Below are positions 43,948 through 52,651 of a stretch of 64,000 nt of DNA, one piece after another. Source of the stretch: Candidatus Leptofilum proximum. GTDB lineage: Bacteria > Chloroflexota > Anaerolineae > Promineifilales > Promineifilaceae. How positions within the stretch are numbered: position 1 is the stretch's first letter; every line of letters begins with the position of its first letter. The stretch lies in NCBI GenBank assembly GCA_016710325.1, contig JADJXK010000002.1:4154001-4218000 (forward strand). The letters run 5' to 3'. The position numbers and the translations under genes are program-made. The notes under the pieces were generated by a model. That model was not told the origin of the DNA. It searched no databases and was given only the letters and a program-made list of their open reading frames with translations.

Positions 43948-45801
43948 ATGAGTGAAGAAACACCCTTCAAAGAGCTAGATTCAATTGTTATTCGCTTTGC
44001 CGGGGATTCTGGGGATGGGATGCAGCTGACGGGCACCCAATTTACCAATACTTCGGCCGTTTTAGGCAACGACATCAGCACCATGCCCGACTTCCCCGCC
44101 GAGATTCGCGCCCCGGCAGGCACCCTGGCAGGTGTTAGCGGTTTCCAGGTGAACTTTTCCAACCGGGATATTCTCACGCCCGGCGACTCGCCCCAGGTGC
44201 TGGTGGCCATGAACCCCGCCGCCCTCAAGGCCAGCCTGCGCGATCTGGACCCCGGCGGCACCATCATCATCAACACCGACGCCTTCAGCCAGACCAACCT
44301 GCGCAAGGCTGGTTACGAGGAAAATCCGCTGGAAGATGGCTCCCTGCGCGGCTACCAGATCATCGAGGTGCCGCTCACCACCATGAACCGGGAAGCGCTC
44401 AAGGACATCGAGTCGGTTTCCACCAAGGACAAGGACCGCTCGCAGAACTTTTTTGCCCTGGGCATTGTGTTCTGGATGTTTGACCGGCCTATGGAAACCA
44501 CGCTGGATTGGGTGCAGAAGAAGTTTGCCAGGCGGCCCGACCTCATCGAAGCCAATACAAAGGCGATGCAGGCGGGCTACTTTTTTGGCGATACGACCCG
44601 CACCTTCCAACAGCGCTATCGCGTGCGCCCGGCGCAGCTGCCACCCGGCACCTATCGCAAAGTAACGGGTAATGAAGCGATGGCTATGGGGCTGGTTACG
44701 GCCGCTCACAAAATGGGCAAACCACTCTTCTATGGCACCTATCCCATCACTCCCGCCAGCGACATTTTGCACGCTCTTGCCCCGCTGCGCCATTTTGACG
44801 TGCGCACCTTCCAGGCAGAGGACGAAATTGCCGCCATGGGCTCAATTATTGGCGCGGCCTTTGGCGGTGCGTTTGCCGTCACCGGCACCAGCGGCCCGGG
44901 CGTGGCCCTAAAAAGCGAAGGCATGGGCCTGGCCATCGCCCTGGAACTGCCGATGGTGATCATCAACGTGCAGCGCGGCGGCCCAAGCACCGGCCTGCCT
45001 ACCAAAACCGAGCAGGCGGACTTGCTGCAGGCGCTGTTCGGCCGTAACGGCGAAAGCCCCATTGTGGTGATTGCCCCGCAAAGCCCGGCCGACTGTTTCA
45101 ACATCGCCATCGAGGCAGCCCGGCTGGCAGTGCGGGCTACCACACCGGTCATGATTTTGTCCGACGGCTTCCTGGCCAACAGCTCCGAGCCGTGGCTGGT
45201 GCCCAACCCGGACGATATCGCGCCGATTCCCGTGGTGCATCCGGCGGCGAAACACAACGGCAGTGAAGAACCCTTCCTGCCCTACCGGCGTGATGAGGAA
45301 ACGCTGGCGCGCCCCTGGGCCATTCCGGGTACGGCCGGTTTGGAACACCGCATCGGCGGCCTGAGCAAAGCACCTGTCACCGGTAACGTCTCCTATGAAC
45401 CGGCCCACCACCAGCAGATGGTATCTGAGCGGGCCGAGAAGATTGCCCGCCTGGCGGACTTTTTGCCGGAGCAGGAGGTGTTTGGTCCCAGCAGCGGTGA
45501 CTTGCTGCTGCTGAGCTGGGGCGGCACGTTTGGCGCGGTACGTTCGGCCGTGACCCGGGCGCAGGCAGACGGCCGTTCCGTAGCCCATGCCCATCTGCGT
45601 TACCTCAACCCGCTGCCGCGCAACCTGCGTGACATTTTAAGCCGCTACAAGCAGATCGTCGTGCCGGAACTGAATGGTGGTCAGCTGGCCTTTTTGCTGC
45701 GCGGCCGTTTTGCCCTGAACATTCAATCGTTCCCCAAGATGCATGCACGGCCGTTCAAAATCAGCGAAATAACCGACAAAATTGAGCAACTGGTATCGTA
45801 G
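43948..45801 (+). CDS. korA: 2-oxoacid:ferredoxin oxidoreductase, fused gamma-alpha subunit (first pair)
   Basis: 617 residues, AGGAG before the ATG. The N-terminal gamma domain (VIRFAGDSGDGMQLTGTQF, about 10-190) is fused to the alpha/pyrimidine domain, which begins KVTGNEAMAMGLVTAAHKMG and continues GTYPITPASDILHALA, QAEDEIAAMGSIIGAA and GTSGPGVALKSEGMGLA. This is the usual KorA arrangement. With the next gene it forms the enzyme that oxidatively decarboxylates 2-oxoacids to acyl-CoA and reduces ferredoxin, running in either direction. No delta ferredoxin subunit is present. Length and motifs fit 2-oxoglutarate enzymes best, but the substrate cannot be fixed from sequence alone. Confidence 0.92.
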   Translation: MSEETPFKELDSIVIRFAGDSGDGMQLTGTQFTNTSAVLGNDISTMPDFPAEIRAPAGTLAGVSGFQVNFSNRDILTPGDSPQVLVAMNPAALKASLRDLDPGGTIIINTDAFSQTNLRKAGYEENPLEDGSLRGYQIIEVPLTTMNREALKDIESVSTKDKDRSQNFFALGIVFWMFDRPMETTLDWVQKKFARRPDLIEANTKAMQAGYFFGDTTRTFQQRYRVRPAQLPPGTYRKVTGNEAMAMGLVTAAHKMGKPLFYGTYPITPASDILHALAPLRHFDVRTFQAEDEIAAMGSIIGAAFGGAFAVTGTSGPGVALKSEGMGLAIALELPMVIINVQRGGPSTGLPTKTEQADLLQALFGRNGESPIVVIAPQSPADCFNIAIEAARLAVRATTPVMILSDGFLANSSEPWLVPNPDDIAPIPVVHPAAKHNGSEEPFLPYRRDEETLARPWAIPGTAGLEHRIGGLSKAPVTGNVSYEPAHHQQMVSERAEKIARLADFLPEQEVFGPSSGDLLLLSWGGTFGAVRSAVTRAQADGRSVAHAHLRYLNPLPRNLRDILSRYKQIVVPELNGGQLAFLLRGRFALNIQSFPKMHARPFKISEITDKIEQLVS

Positions 45802-45862
45802 AGACGTTGCATTGCGTACAGACGTTGCATTGCGTACAGACGTTGCATTGCAACGTCTCTAC
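45798..45862. repeat. Three AGACGTTGCATTGC repeats ending in a hairpin
   Basis: Three direct copies of AGACGTTGCATTGC; the last runs into TGCAACGTCT, giving a 10-bp stem (45838-45847 with 45849-45858). The outer GTAGAGACGTTGC (45798-45810) and GCAACGTCTCTAC (45850-45862) also pair. It starts at the korA stop codon. Confidence 0.85.
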
Positions 45863-45881
45863 GAATACGTGGAGAAAAATG

Positions 45882-47402
45882 ATGAGCATTCCTGTTACCC
45901 TAAACCGCAAAGATTTTGTCTCTGACCAGACCGTGCGCTGGTGCCCCGGCTGCGGCGACTACGCCATCCTGGCCTCGGTCCAGAAGACCCTGCCCGACAT
46001 CGGCGTGCCCAAAGAAGACATCGTCTTCATCTCCGGCATTGGCTGCTCCAGCCGCTTTCCGTATTACATGAACACCTACGGCATCCACAGCATCCACGGC
46101 CGTGCCCCCACGCTGGCCACGGGGCTGGCCATTGCCAACCCAGAACTCAGCGTCTGGGTGGTCACCGGGGATGGCGATGGTCTGTCGATTGGTGGCAACC
46201 ACCTGATTCACGCCATTCGCCGCAACGTCAACCTGAACATTTTGCTGTTCAACAACCGCATCTACGGCCTGACCAAAGGCCAGTATTCACCCACGTCGCG
46301 GCAGGGGGCCAAAACCAAGTCCTCGCCGATGGGTTCGCTGGAACAGCCGCTGAATCCCATCGCCCTGGCTATGGCTGCCGAAGCCACCTTCATTGCCCGC
46401 TCGATTGATGCCCACACCCAGCACCTGGGCGACACGCTGCTGGCCGCCTCGCAGCACAACGGCGTCTCCTTTGTGGAGATTTACCAGAACTGCGTCATCT
46501 TTAACCCGAACGAGTGGGTGGGGCTGGATGACCGTCGCGTGCGCGACGAAAACATCCTGTACCTGGAACATGGCAAGCCGATGATCTTTGGCAAGGACCT
46601 GGACAAAGGCATCCGCCTGAACGGCTTCCGGCCGGAGGTGGTACAGCTGGGTAACGGCGTCAGCGAAGCGGACCTGCTGGTGCACGACGAAACCTCGACG
46701 CAGCTGGCGTTTATCCTGGCCAGCATGGAATACCCCGAATTCCCCGCGCCGATGGGCGTGATTCGGCGGGTGCAGAAGCAAACGTACAGCGAAGGGTTGA
46801 TGAACCAGATTGCCACGGCACAGCAGGCTAAGGGCGTGGGCGATTTGCGTACGCTGTACGAATCGGCCGATTTGTGGACGGTGACGGCCAAAGAGGAAAA
46901 ACGGGTCAAATCCAAACAAACGGGCCGGTTATCGCTGGAAATGGACGAGGAGTATGTCGATGAGATGGATAAAGAGCCGGAACCGACGACGGCGATCCAG
47001 GATCATTTGATCGAGGACACCATTGCCGCGCTGGGACCCAAGCCGCCGATCACCATCGAGGCCTCGGCGTCGCTGGCCAAGGCCGTGCGCCAGATGAACA
47101 CACACCGCATTGGCTGCCTGCTGGTGACGGACGCACACGACCGCCTGGTGGGGATCTTCACCGAAAAGGACGTGCTGCACCGGGTGGTGGGGCTGGTGGA
47201 AGATATGGAAACGGCCGTCATCGCCGATTACATGACGCCCGACCCCATTGCCCTCAAAGCCGACCTGCCCATCGCCCAGGCACTGCACGAGATGCACGTG
47301 CATGGTTTCCGCCATCTACCGTTAGTAGACGATGAACATCGACCCGAAGGTGTTGTATCTTTCCGCGATGTTGTTCATCATTTGAAGGAGACACTTGCCT
47401 AG
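45882..47402 (+). CDS. korB: 2-oxoacid:ferredoxin oxidoreductase beta subunit with C-terminal CBS pair
   Basis: 506 residues from MSIPVTLNRKDF (ATG 45882, GGAG 7 bases upstream). The open frame extends back to 45807, but only through the intergenic repeat. Fe-S ligands Cys21 and Cys24 (WCPGCGDY), Cys in SGIGCSS and Cys in YQNCVIF are present, as is the thiamine diphosphate site (GDGDGLSIGGNHLIHAIRRN, NNRIYGLTKGQYSPT). Ordinary KorB proteins stop near 300-350 residues; here a further 120 residues form a CBS pair (ITIEASASLAKAVRQMNTHRIGCLLVTD and IADYMTPDPIALKADLPIAQALHEM). The fusion suggests direct nucleotide regulation. Confidence 0.92.
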   Translation: MSIPVTLNRKDFVSDQTVRWCPGCGDYAILASVQKTLPDIGVPKEDIVFISGIGCSSRFPYYMNTYGIHSIHGRAPTLATGLAIANPELSVWVVTGDGDGLSIGGNHLIHAIRRNVNLNILLFNNRIYGLTKGQYSPTSRQGAKTKSSPMGSLEQPLNPIALAMAAEATFIARSIDAHTQHLGDTLLAASQHNGVSFVEIYQNCVIFNPNEWVGLDDRRVRDENILYLEHGKPMIFGKDLDKGIRLNGFRPEVVQLGNGVSEADLLVHDETSTQLAFILASMEYPEFPAPMGVIRRVQKQTYSEGLMNQIATAQQAKGVGDLRTLYESADLWTVTAKEEKRVKSKQTGRLSLEMDEEYVDEMDKEPEPTTAIQDHLIEDTIAALGPKPPITIEASASLAKAVRQMNTHRIGCLLVTDAHDRLVGIFTEKDVLHRVVGLVEDMETAVIADYMTPDPIALKADLPIAQALHEMHVHGFRHLPLVDDEHRPEGVVSFRDVVHHLKETLA

Positions 47403-47460
47403 TTCAGCCTAAACTGAACGAAGCAATTTTGGGCTCTTTGGAACTTGCGGGGTTGAGAGC

Positions 47461-47516
47461 CGTGAAACGTGAAACGTGATGCGTGACTAAGAGTAAATCA
47501 CGTTTCACGTTTCACG
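47461..47516. repeat. 19-bp inverted repeat of GTGAAAC words
   Basis: 47461-47479 pairs perfectly with 47498-47516. Same words as 4935-4981. Further down, GCGTGAAA (47557-47564) pairs with TTTCACGC (47582-47589) while AAACTCATA (47563-47571) pairs with TATGAGTTT (47591-47599), an interleaved pattern just before the second alpha subunit gene. Confidence 0.75.
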
Positions 47517-47637
47517 CAACATGCAAAACCCCACGAAATTCGAAAGACCCTACAAGGCGTGAAAACTCATAGGTGTGATGCTTTCACGCTTATGAGTTTC
47601 TTTTTCCCAATTTGCTGAACCAAGGAGATTCGTTCGT

Positions 47638-49464
47638 ATGGGAGTTTTAAAGATTGCACCAGAAGCGGCCGTAGAGGAACGGCCGTCTGTTGTCAACGAT
47701 TTTTCTATTGTGGCTGCCACCGCCAACGGCACCGGCAGCCAGACCGCTAACCTGGCCATTTTGCGGGCGCTCTTCAAAATGGGCATTCCGGTCAATGGTA
47801 AAAACATTTTCCCCTCCAACATTCAAGGCCTGCCCACGTGGTACCACATCCGCGTCAGCCACGAAGGGTACGTCGCCCGGCGGCATACGTCTGAAGTGCT
47901 CATCGCCTTCAACGCTGCCACGGTCAACGAGGATATCCAGATTCTGCCGCCTGGCGGCATCTGCATCCACAACGAGGATTGGCGCTCGCTGCCGCAGCGG
48001 GACGACATCATCTACTACGGCATCCCGGTGAACCAGTTTGTGCGCGACACCGGAATGAAGGGCAAGCTGAAGGATTACATTGCCAACATGGTGTACGTGG
48101 GCGCGGTAGCCCAACTGCTGGAGATTCCCCTGCAAAAGATTGAGGAGGCGCTGGATTATCTGTTTAACGGCCGTCGCAAACTCATAGATTCCAATTTTGC
48201 CGTCGTCAAAGCCGCTTTCGAGTGGACGGCCGAAAACATCGACAAGCGCGATCCTTACCGTGTGGCCGAAATGAACGCCACCGAGGGCCAGATCATGATC
48301 ACCGGCAACGAAGCCGGTGCCCTGGGCAGCGTCTACGGCGGCGCCACGTTTGTCGCCTGGTACCCCATCACCCCGTCCACCAGCTTTGTCGATGCCCTCA
48401 ACGATTACCTGCCCAAGCTGCGCCGCGACCCGGAAACGGGCGAAAAAACCTATGCCGTGGTCCAGGCCGAGGATGAACTGGCGGCCATCGGCATGATCCT
48501 GGGCGCGGGCTGGGCCGGGGCACGGTCAGTTACCGCTACCTCTGGCCCGGGCATCTCGCTGATGGCCGAGTTTTCCGGGCTGGGCTACTTTGCCGAAATT
48601 CCGGCCGTTATTTGGGACGTGCAGCGCGTGGGGCCGAGTACCGGCCTGCCCACCCGCACCGGCCAGGGCGATGTGATTTCTACCTACTACCTGGGCCATG
48701 GCGACACCAAAAACGTCATCCTGCTGCCCGCCACCGTGCGCGAATGTTTCGACTTCGGCACCACTTCCTTCAACCTGGCCGAGCAGCTGCAAACCCCCGT
48801 GTTTGTGCTGAGTGACCTGGACCTGGGGATGAACAACTGGATGTCCGAGCCGTTTGAGTACCCGGCGGAACCCATCAACCGGGGCAAAGTGCTGACGGCG
48901 CAGGATGTGCAGGAAAAAGGGTTTGCCCGCTACCTGGACATCGACGGGGATGGCGTGGGCTACCGCACGCTGCCCGGCAACGAACATCCGCTGGGTGCCT
49001 GGTTTGCCCGCGGTACCGGCCACAATGAAAAAGCGGTCTACAGCGAACGGTCCGAGGATTGGGTGAAAAACATGGCCCGCTTGCAGCGCAAGTTTGATAC
49101 GGCGCGACAGTTGGTGCCTGCCCCGATGGTGGATGTGGTAGACGACGCCAATATCGGCATTATTGCCTATGGCACCACCAAGTTTGCCATCGACGAGGCG
49201 CGCGATCGCCTGGCGGCCAACGGCCTGCCGACCAGCTTCCTGCGGCTGCGGGCGCTGCCGGTGAATGACACCGTCAAAGAATTTGTGGCGCAGCATGACC
49301 GCGTATACGTGGTGGAGCTGAACCGCGATGGGCAGATGCACAACATTTTGCAAACTGAGATGCCGGAACTGGCTACCAAAATGCATTCGCTGGCATACCT
49401 GGACGGGATGCCGCTGACGGCGCGCTGGGTGGTTGAGGCTGTTTTGGCGCGTGAAGGAAAATAA
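47638..49464 (+). CDS. 2-oxoacid:acceptor oxidoreductase, fused gamma-alpha subunit (second pair)
   Basis: 608 residues. Same domain order as the gene at 43948 but clearly diverged: gamma domain VAATANGTGSQTANLAILRALFKMGIPVNGKNIFPSNIQGLPTWYHIRVS, then alpha domain GQIMITGNEAGALGSVYGGATFVAWYPITPSTSFVDAL, VQAEDELAAIGMILGAGWAG and ATSGPGISLMAEFSGLGYFAEIP. The start has AAGGAG upstream. It probably works with the beta subunit 2 bp downstream. The insertion GDGVGYRTLPGNEHPLGAWFARGTGHNE and the altered substrate loops suggest a different 2-oxoacid from the first pair. Some members of this group are annotated as 2-oxoglutarate or branched-chain enzymes; I cannot decide. Confidence 0.9.
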   Translation: MGVLKIAPEAAVEERPSVVNDFSIVAATANGTGSQTANLAILRALFKMGIPVNGKNIFPSNIQGLPTWYHIRVSHEGYVARRHTSEVLIAFNAATVNEDIQILPPGGICIHNEDWRSLPQRDDIIYYGIPVNQFVRDTGMKGKLKDYIANMVYVGAVAQLLEIPLQKIEEALDYLFNGRRKLIDSNFAVVKAAFEWTAENIDKRDPYRVAEMNATEGQIMITGNEAGALGSVYGGATFVAWYPITPSTSFVDALNDYLPKLRRDPETGEKTYAVVQAEDELAAIGMILGAGWAGARSVTATSGPGISLMAEFSGLGYFAEIPAVIWDVQRVGPSTGLPTRTGQGDVISTYYLGHGDTKNVILLPATVRECFDFGTTSFNLAEQLQTPVFVLSDLDLGMNNWMSEPFEYPAEPINRGKVLTAQDVQEKGFARYLDIDGDGVGYRTLPGNEHPLGAWFARGTGHNEKAVYSERSEDWVKNMARLQRKFDTARQLVPAPMVDVVDDANIGIIAYGTTKFAIDEARDRLAANGLPTSFLRLRALPVNDTVKEFVAQHDRVYVVELNRDGQMHNILQTEMPELATKMHSLAYLDGMPLTARWVVEAVLAREGK

Positions 49465-49466
49465 CA

Positions 49467-50504
49467 ATGGATAGTAGACGAACTGTAAACGTAAATTTAG
49501 TCGGTCTGTCGAAAGCAGACTACAATGGCTCGCCTTCAACGTTATGTCAAGGATGTGGCCATAATTCGATTGCCAACCAGATTATTCAGGTAGCGTATGA
49601 GCTGAACATCGAGCCGCATGAAGTGATCAAGCTGAGCGGCATTGGCTGCTCCAGCAAATCCCCGGCCTACTTTTTGGGGCGGTCGCACGGGTTTAACTCC
49701 CTGCACGGCCGTATGCCCTCCATTGCCACCGGGGCGCTCATGGCGAACCACACGCTGCGGGCCATCGGCGTCAGCGGCGACGGCGACACGGCCAGCATCG
49801 GCATGGGCCAGTTTAAGCACATGATGCGGCGCAACGTGCGCATGGTGTACATCGTGGAGAACAACGGCGTGTATGGCCTGACCAAAGGGCAGTTTTCCGC
49901 CACGGCCGATGAGGGCCAGGAGCTGAAATATGCCGGGTCGAACGATCTGCCGCCCATCGACATTTGCATGGAAGCGATCATGGCGGGCTGTGGTTTTGTG
50001 GCCCGCTCGTTTTCGGGCGACGCCAAGCAGGTGCGGGAACTGTTGAAAGCGGCGCTGAGCCATCGGGGTACGGCCGTTCTAGACATCATCAGCCCGTGCG
50101 TGGCGTTTAACAACCACGACAGCTCCACCAAGAGCTACACCTACGGCAAGGACCACGAAGAGCAGCTGCACGACATCGGTTGGGTGGCGCCGCAGGAAGA
50201 GATCGTGATTGATGAATACGCGCCGGGTGAGATGAAGGTCGTGGACATGCACGATGGTTCCCACATTCAGCTGCGCAAGTTGGACGAGGATTACGATCCG
50301 ACGGACAAGATGGGTGCGCTGCACCGCCTGATGTGGGCCCAGGAAAAGCAGGAGTTCATCACCGGCCTGATCTACTACGATGGCCACCGGGAAAATCTGG
50401 CGGAGGCCAGCCATTTACCCGCTGCGGGTCTGGCCAGCGTGCCTGCGGCGAAGTTACGGCCGTCGGCCGCCTCGCTGCAAGAGATTATGGCGGGTTTGTT
50501 GTAG
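49467..50504 (+). CDS. 2-oxoacid:acceptor oxidoreductase beta subunit (second pair)
   Basis: 345 residues, starting 2 bp after the alpha subunit stop, so translation is coupled. Fe-S ligands Cys27 and Cys30 (LCQGCGHNS), Cys in SGIGCSSKSP and Cys in ISPCVAFNNHD are in place. The thiamine diphosphate site reads GDGDTASIGMGQFKHMMRRN and VENNGVYGLTKGQFSATAD. It has normal KorB length and lacks the CBS extension seen in the first pair. The unit ends with a strong terminator at 50528-50558. Confidence 0.92.
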   Translation: MDSRRTVNVNLVGLSKADYNGSPSTLCQGCGHNSIANQIIQVAYELNIEPHEVIKLSGIGCSSKSPAYFLGRSHGFNSLHGRMPSIATGALMANHTLRAIGVSGDGDTASIGMGQFKHMMRRNVRMVYIVENNGVYGLTKGQFSATADEGQELKYAGSNDLPPIDICMEAIMAGCGFVARSFSGDAKQVRELLKAALSHRGTAVLDIISPCVAFNNHDSSTKSYTYGKDHEEQLHDIGWVAPQEEIVIDEYAPGEMKVVDMHDGSHIQLRKLDEDYDPTDKMGALHRLMWAQEKQEFITGLIYYDGHRENLAEASHLPAAGLASVPAAKLRPSAASLQEIMAGLL

Positions 50505-50527
50505 TTGAAGTTTTGATTTTTGTAGGG

Positions 50528-50565
50528 AACGGCCGTTTGCATTCCGCAAACGGCCGTTTTTGTTT
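50528..50565 (+). terminator. Intrinsic terminator of the second oxidoreductase unit
   Basis: AACGGCCGTTTGC (50528-50540) and GCAAACGGCCGTT (50546-50558) form a perfect 13-bp stem with loop ATTCC, followed by TTTTGTTT. The stem is built from two ACGGCCGT octamers. Confidence 0.85.
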
Positions 50566-50610
50566 CAAGCCTGGCAGTTCAGCGAAGCCCAGTCAGGTAA
50601 AATCCAATTA

Positions 50611-50662
50611 TTCACGCAAAGACGCAAAGGCATAAAAAAAGTCCTTTGCGTCTTTGCGTGAA
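50611..50662. repeat. 20-bp inverted repeat of CGCAAAGA words
   Basis: TTCACGCAAAGACGCAAAGG (50611-50630) is the exact complement of 50643-50662; loop of 12 mostly A. A separate repeat family, seen once in this window. Confidence 0.85.
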
Positions 50663-50725
50663 ATCAATTTATAGTCTCAAAGCGGCAATTCTCCGTTGAC
50701 AGAAACGGCCGTTCTGCGTAGTCTA

Positions 50726-50827
50726 GTGTTCCGCCAAACTGAATTTGTGGGGTACTGGGTATGAGCGGAACACTTAAACCGAAGCAGTTTTCGCCGAAAC
50801 AGCCCCACAAAATTAGATTGCTTCGGT
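50726..50827 (+). ncRNA. Candidate structured RNA leader with two hairpins and loop-loop pairing
   Basis: GTGTTCCGC (50726-50734) pairs with GCGGAACAC (50765-50773). CCGAAGCA (about 50779-50786) pairs with TGCTTCGG (50819-50826). AATTTGTGGGG in the first loop (50742-50752) can pair with CCCCACAAAATT in the second (50803-50814, one bulge). The pattern is that of a kissing-loop or pseudoknot element, and it ends 12 bases before the FHA gene. No known riboswitch class is recognised. It could instead be a DNA repeat. Confidence 0.4.
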
Positions 50828-50838
50828 ACTAGGCGTTG

Positions 50839-51444
50839 ATGAGCGAAAAACGTGTCCCCACCCTGACTGATCCCACCGGCCGCACCCACAATTTAGCCGG
50901 GGCGACGACGATGATTGGTCGCGCCGTGGAAAATGAGATTGTGGTCAGCAGCCAGCGCATTTCGCGAGAGCACGCCTGCATTCGCCGCGAAGGGTGGCGT
51001 GTCATTTTGGAAGATGTGGGCAGCACCAACGGCACCTTTCTCAACGACCAGCGTATTTTGGAGCCAGTCCAACTGCGCGACGGGGATCACATCAAGGTGG
51101 GCGACGTGCTGTTTGTCTTCCATGACCCAGAAGTGACGTACCAGGATACGGTGCTGCCAGAGCTGGAAATGGACATTCCTGCGGGCATTGTGCGGATCAA
51201 CCGCCAGCCTGTCGACCTGGCCCCCAAAGAGTTTGAGCTGCTGGCGTACCTCTTTTCCCAGCCGAACCTGGTTTGCTCGAAAGATGCGATTGGAACGGCC
51301 GTCTGGCCCGAATATCAGGGCGGCGTGTTTGATTACCAGATCGAAAACCTGGTCCGCCGCCTGCGCCTGAAGCTGGAGTCCGATCCCCAAAATCCCCAGC
51401 TCCTCCTCACCGTACGCGGCCGCGGCTACAAGCTGGTTTTGTAG
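50839..51444 (+). CDS. FHA domain fused to an OmpR-type winged-helix DNA-binding domain
   Basis: 201 residues from the ATG at 50839. The FHA domain (about 15-100) has the phosphothreonine-binding set GRAVENEIVV, SREHACI and DVGSTNGTFLN. The C-terminal domain (DLAPKEFELLAYLFSQPNLVCSKDAI ... YQIENLVRRLRLKLE ... VRGRGYKLVL) is a Trans_reg_C winged helix. The FHA takes the place of the usual receiver, so DNA binding is presumably controlled by Thr phosphorylation. A Ser/Thr kinase is encoded 1.2 kb downstream on the same strand, which makes a kinase-to-regulator route plausible. Ribosome site weak. Confidence 0.92.
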   Translation: MSEKRVPTLTDPTGRTHNLAGATTMIGRAVENEIVVSSQRISREHACIRREGWRVILEDVGSTNGTFLNDQRILEPVQLRDGDHIKVGDVLFVFHDPEVTYQDTVLPELEMDIPAGIVRINRQPVDLAPKEFELLAYLFSQPNLVCSKDAIGTAVWPEYQGGVFDYQIENLVRRLRLKLESDPQNPQLLLTVRGRGYKLVL

Positions 51445-51565
51445 CTGGTTCAAATTTTTAGCCGCGAATTTCGCGAATGAGCGCGAAACAAAATAGTAGG
51501 AGGCTTGGCGGTTTGGGTACGGCCGTTCACCCCTTCACCCTTTCACCCTTTCACCCCCTCACCTT

Positions 51566-51594
51566 GATAGCCAACTGTTAGCTACCCGATAGGC
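51566..51594. promoter_or_regulatory. Element shared with 54204-54232, copy 1
   Basis: GATAGC-N5-GTTAGCTACCCGATAGGC. The second copy differs by one base in the conserved 24 and has the same spacing; both lie 146-196 bp before a membrane-protein gene. Confidence 0.4.
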
Positions 51595-51662
51595 AACGTT
51601 CCTCCCTGTTTCGTTACACTGCCTGCATACATTTTTGCACTATCTTTGTACCTTTGTTTGTT

Positions 51663-51725
51663 ATTCCCGCGAAGGCGGGAATCCACTGGTGTCAGCAAAA
51701 GATGGATACCCGCCTGCGCGGGTAT
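51663..51725. repeat. Inverted pair of REP-like palindromes
   Basis: ATTCCCGC-GAAG-GCGGGAAT (51663-51682) and ATACCCGC-CTGC-GCGGGTAT (51706-51725), flanked by inverted TCCA/TGGA, as in REPIN-type doublets. Confidence 0.75.
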
Positions 51726-51790
51726 GACAGGCTTTCTGGTGTGGTCGAAGCCGGCGAAGATCGTGTTTTATTGAACAGGTGGAGGTAATG

Positions 51791-52537
51791 ATGAAACAAG
51801 AAACGGTAAGCCAACATGAAGCGACGCGCAGTTTGTCCTGGCTGGACATGGGTGGGCTGACGCTGCTGGCAGTGGGATTGGTGTTTATGGCGGTGAATCT
51901 GCTAGGGGTGCGGCATCTGGAAAATTGGTGGAGCGGGTTTATTCTGCTGCCGGGCCTTTTGCTGCTGGGGGTGGGACGGACGATGTGGGGGCGGAACGGC
52001 CGTACCCACATCCTTCCCCGCCTCAGCACCGGCCTGGGCCTGGTCATCACCACCGTGGCGGCCATGTTTGCTCTGAACCTGGACTGGAACGTCTGGTGGC
52101 CGTTGATGATTGTGGTGCCCGGCGTGGCCTGTTGGCTGGTGGGTGGGGCGAAGTATGGCGTGGGGGTAACGGCCGTTCTGCGTTTTCACCGCTGGCTGGC
52201 TGCTGCCATGCTCTGGCTGGGCTTTACCTTCCTGGCCGATCAGTTGAACATGATTGATTTGCCGGCGCTGTTTGGCGACTTTCACTGGTGGGGTTTCATC
52301 ATTTTGCTCTCCGGCATCGGGGCCTTTTTTGAGGGCTGGCGCGTCCTGCGCCAATCCGCCTGGGCCTCCACGCTTTTGCTCATGACGGCCGTCTGGATTG
52401 TGAGCAGCGGCCTGATGGAATTACTTGCTCCAAACTGGCTTTCGTGGGAAGGTATGGTGGGTGTCGGTCTGATTGGCACCGGGCTGCTGACGCGTGGCTG
52501 GCTGTTCCTCCGGCCCGGCGCGCCCACAGATGCGTAA
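51791..52537 (+). CDS. Multi-span membrane protein
   Basis: 248 residues from the second of two adjacent ATGs (51791), which gives better spacing to GGAGGT. About seven hydrophobic segments, Trp-rich, in repeated pairs (LDMGGLTLLAVGLVFMAVNLL, GFILLPGLLLLGVGRTMW, GLVITTVAAMFAL, WWPLMIVVPGVACWLVGG). The style resembles the LiaF-type or DUF5668 transmembrane domain found in envelope-stress proteins, but no soluble sensor domain is attached. A protein of similar type is at 54379, and a Ser/Thr kinase gene follows directly. Function unknown. Confidence 0.8.
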   Translation: MKQETVSQHEATRSLSWLDMGGLTLLAVGLVFMAVNLLGVRHLENWWSGFILLPGLLLLGVGRTMWGRNGRTHILPRLSTGLGLVITTVAAMFALNLDWNVWWPLMIVVPGVACWLVGGAKYGVGVTAVLRFHRWLAAAMLWLGFTFLADQLNMIDLPALFGDFHWWGFIILLSGIGAFFEGWRVLRQSAWASTLLLMTAVWIVSSGLMELLAPNWLSWEGMVGVGLIGTGLLTRGWLFLRPGAPTDA

Positions 52538-52556
52538 TACATCCAAATGAATGGGC

Positions 52557-52618
52557 CGCGGATGAACGTGGAGGACGCGGATCAAATAAAAATCAGCGCT
52601 CGTCCGCGTTCATCCGCG
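52557..52618. repeat. 12-bp inverted repeat of CGCGGATGAACG words
   Basis: CGCGGATGAACG (52557-52568) pairs with CGTTCATCCGCG (52607-52618). The kinase frame is open through it, but this is not thought to be coding. Confidence 0.7.
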
Positions 52619-52651
52619 TCCAATTGGCTGCAAAAAGTAGAAGGGAAAACA

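Larger units (their letters stand above)
51445..51790. other. Spacer with three repeat types and a shared element
   Basis: No gene seen. It contains TTCACCC tandem words (51526-51563), the element at 51566-51594, and two REP-like palindromes at 51663-51725. Confidence 0.6.

Noticed and set aside
45798..45862. Possible CRISPR array
   Set aside because: Three short direct repeats lie without unique spacers and fold into one hairpin; no cas genes are near.
45807..45881. N-terminal extension of the KorB-CBS protein (repeated His-Cys-Val-Gln words)
   Set aside because: It is a translation of the triple AGACGTTGCATTGC repeat; a proper ribosome site and the conserved N-terminus begin at 45882.
52547..52651. 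Longer start for the Ser/Thr kinase
   Set aside because: The extra 35 codons lie in an inverted repeat of CGCGGATGAACG words; the kinase fold and ribosome site support 52652.
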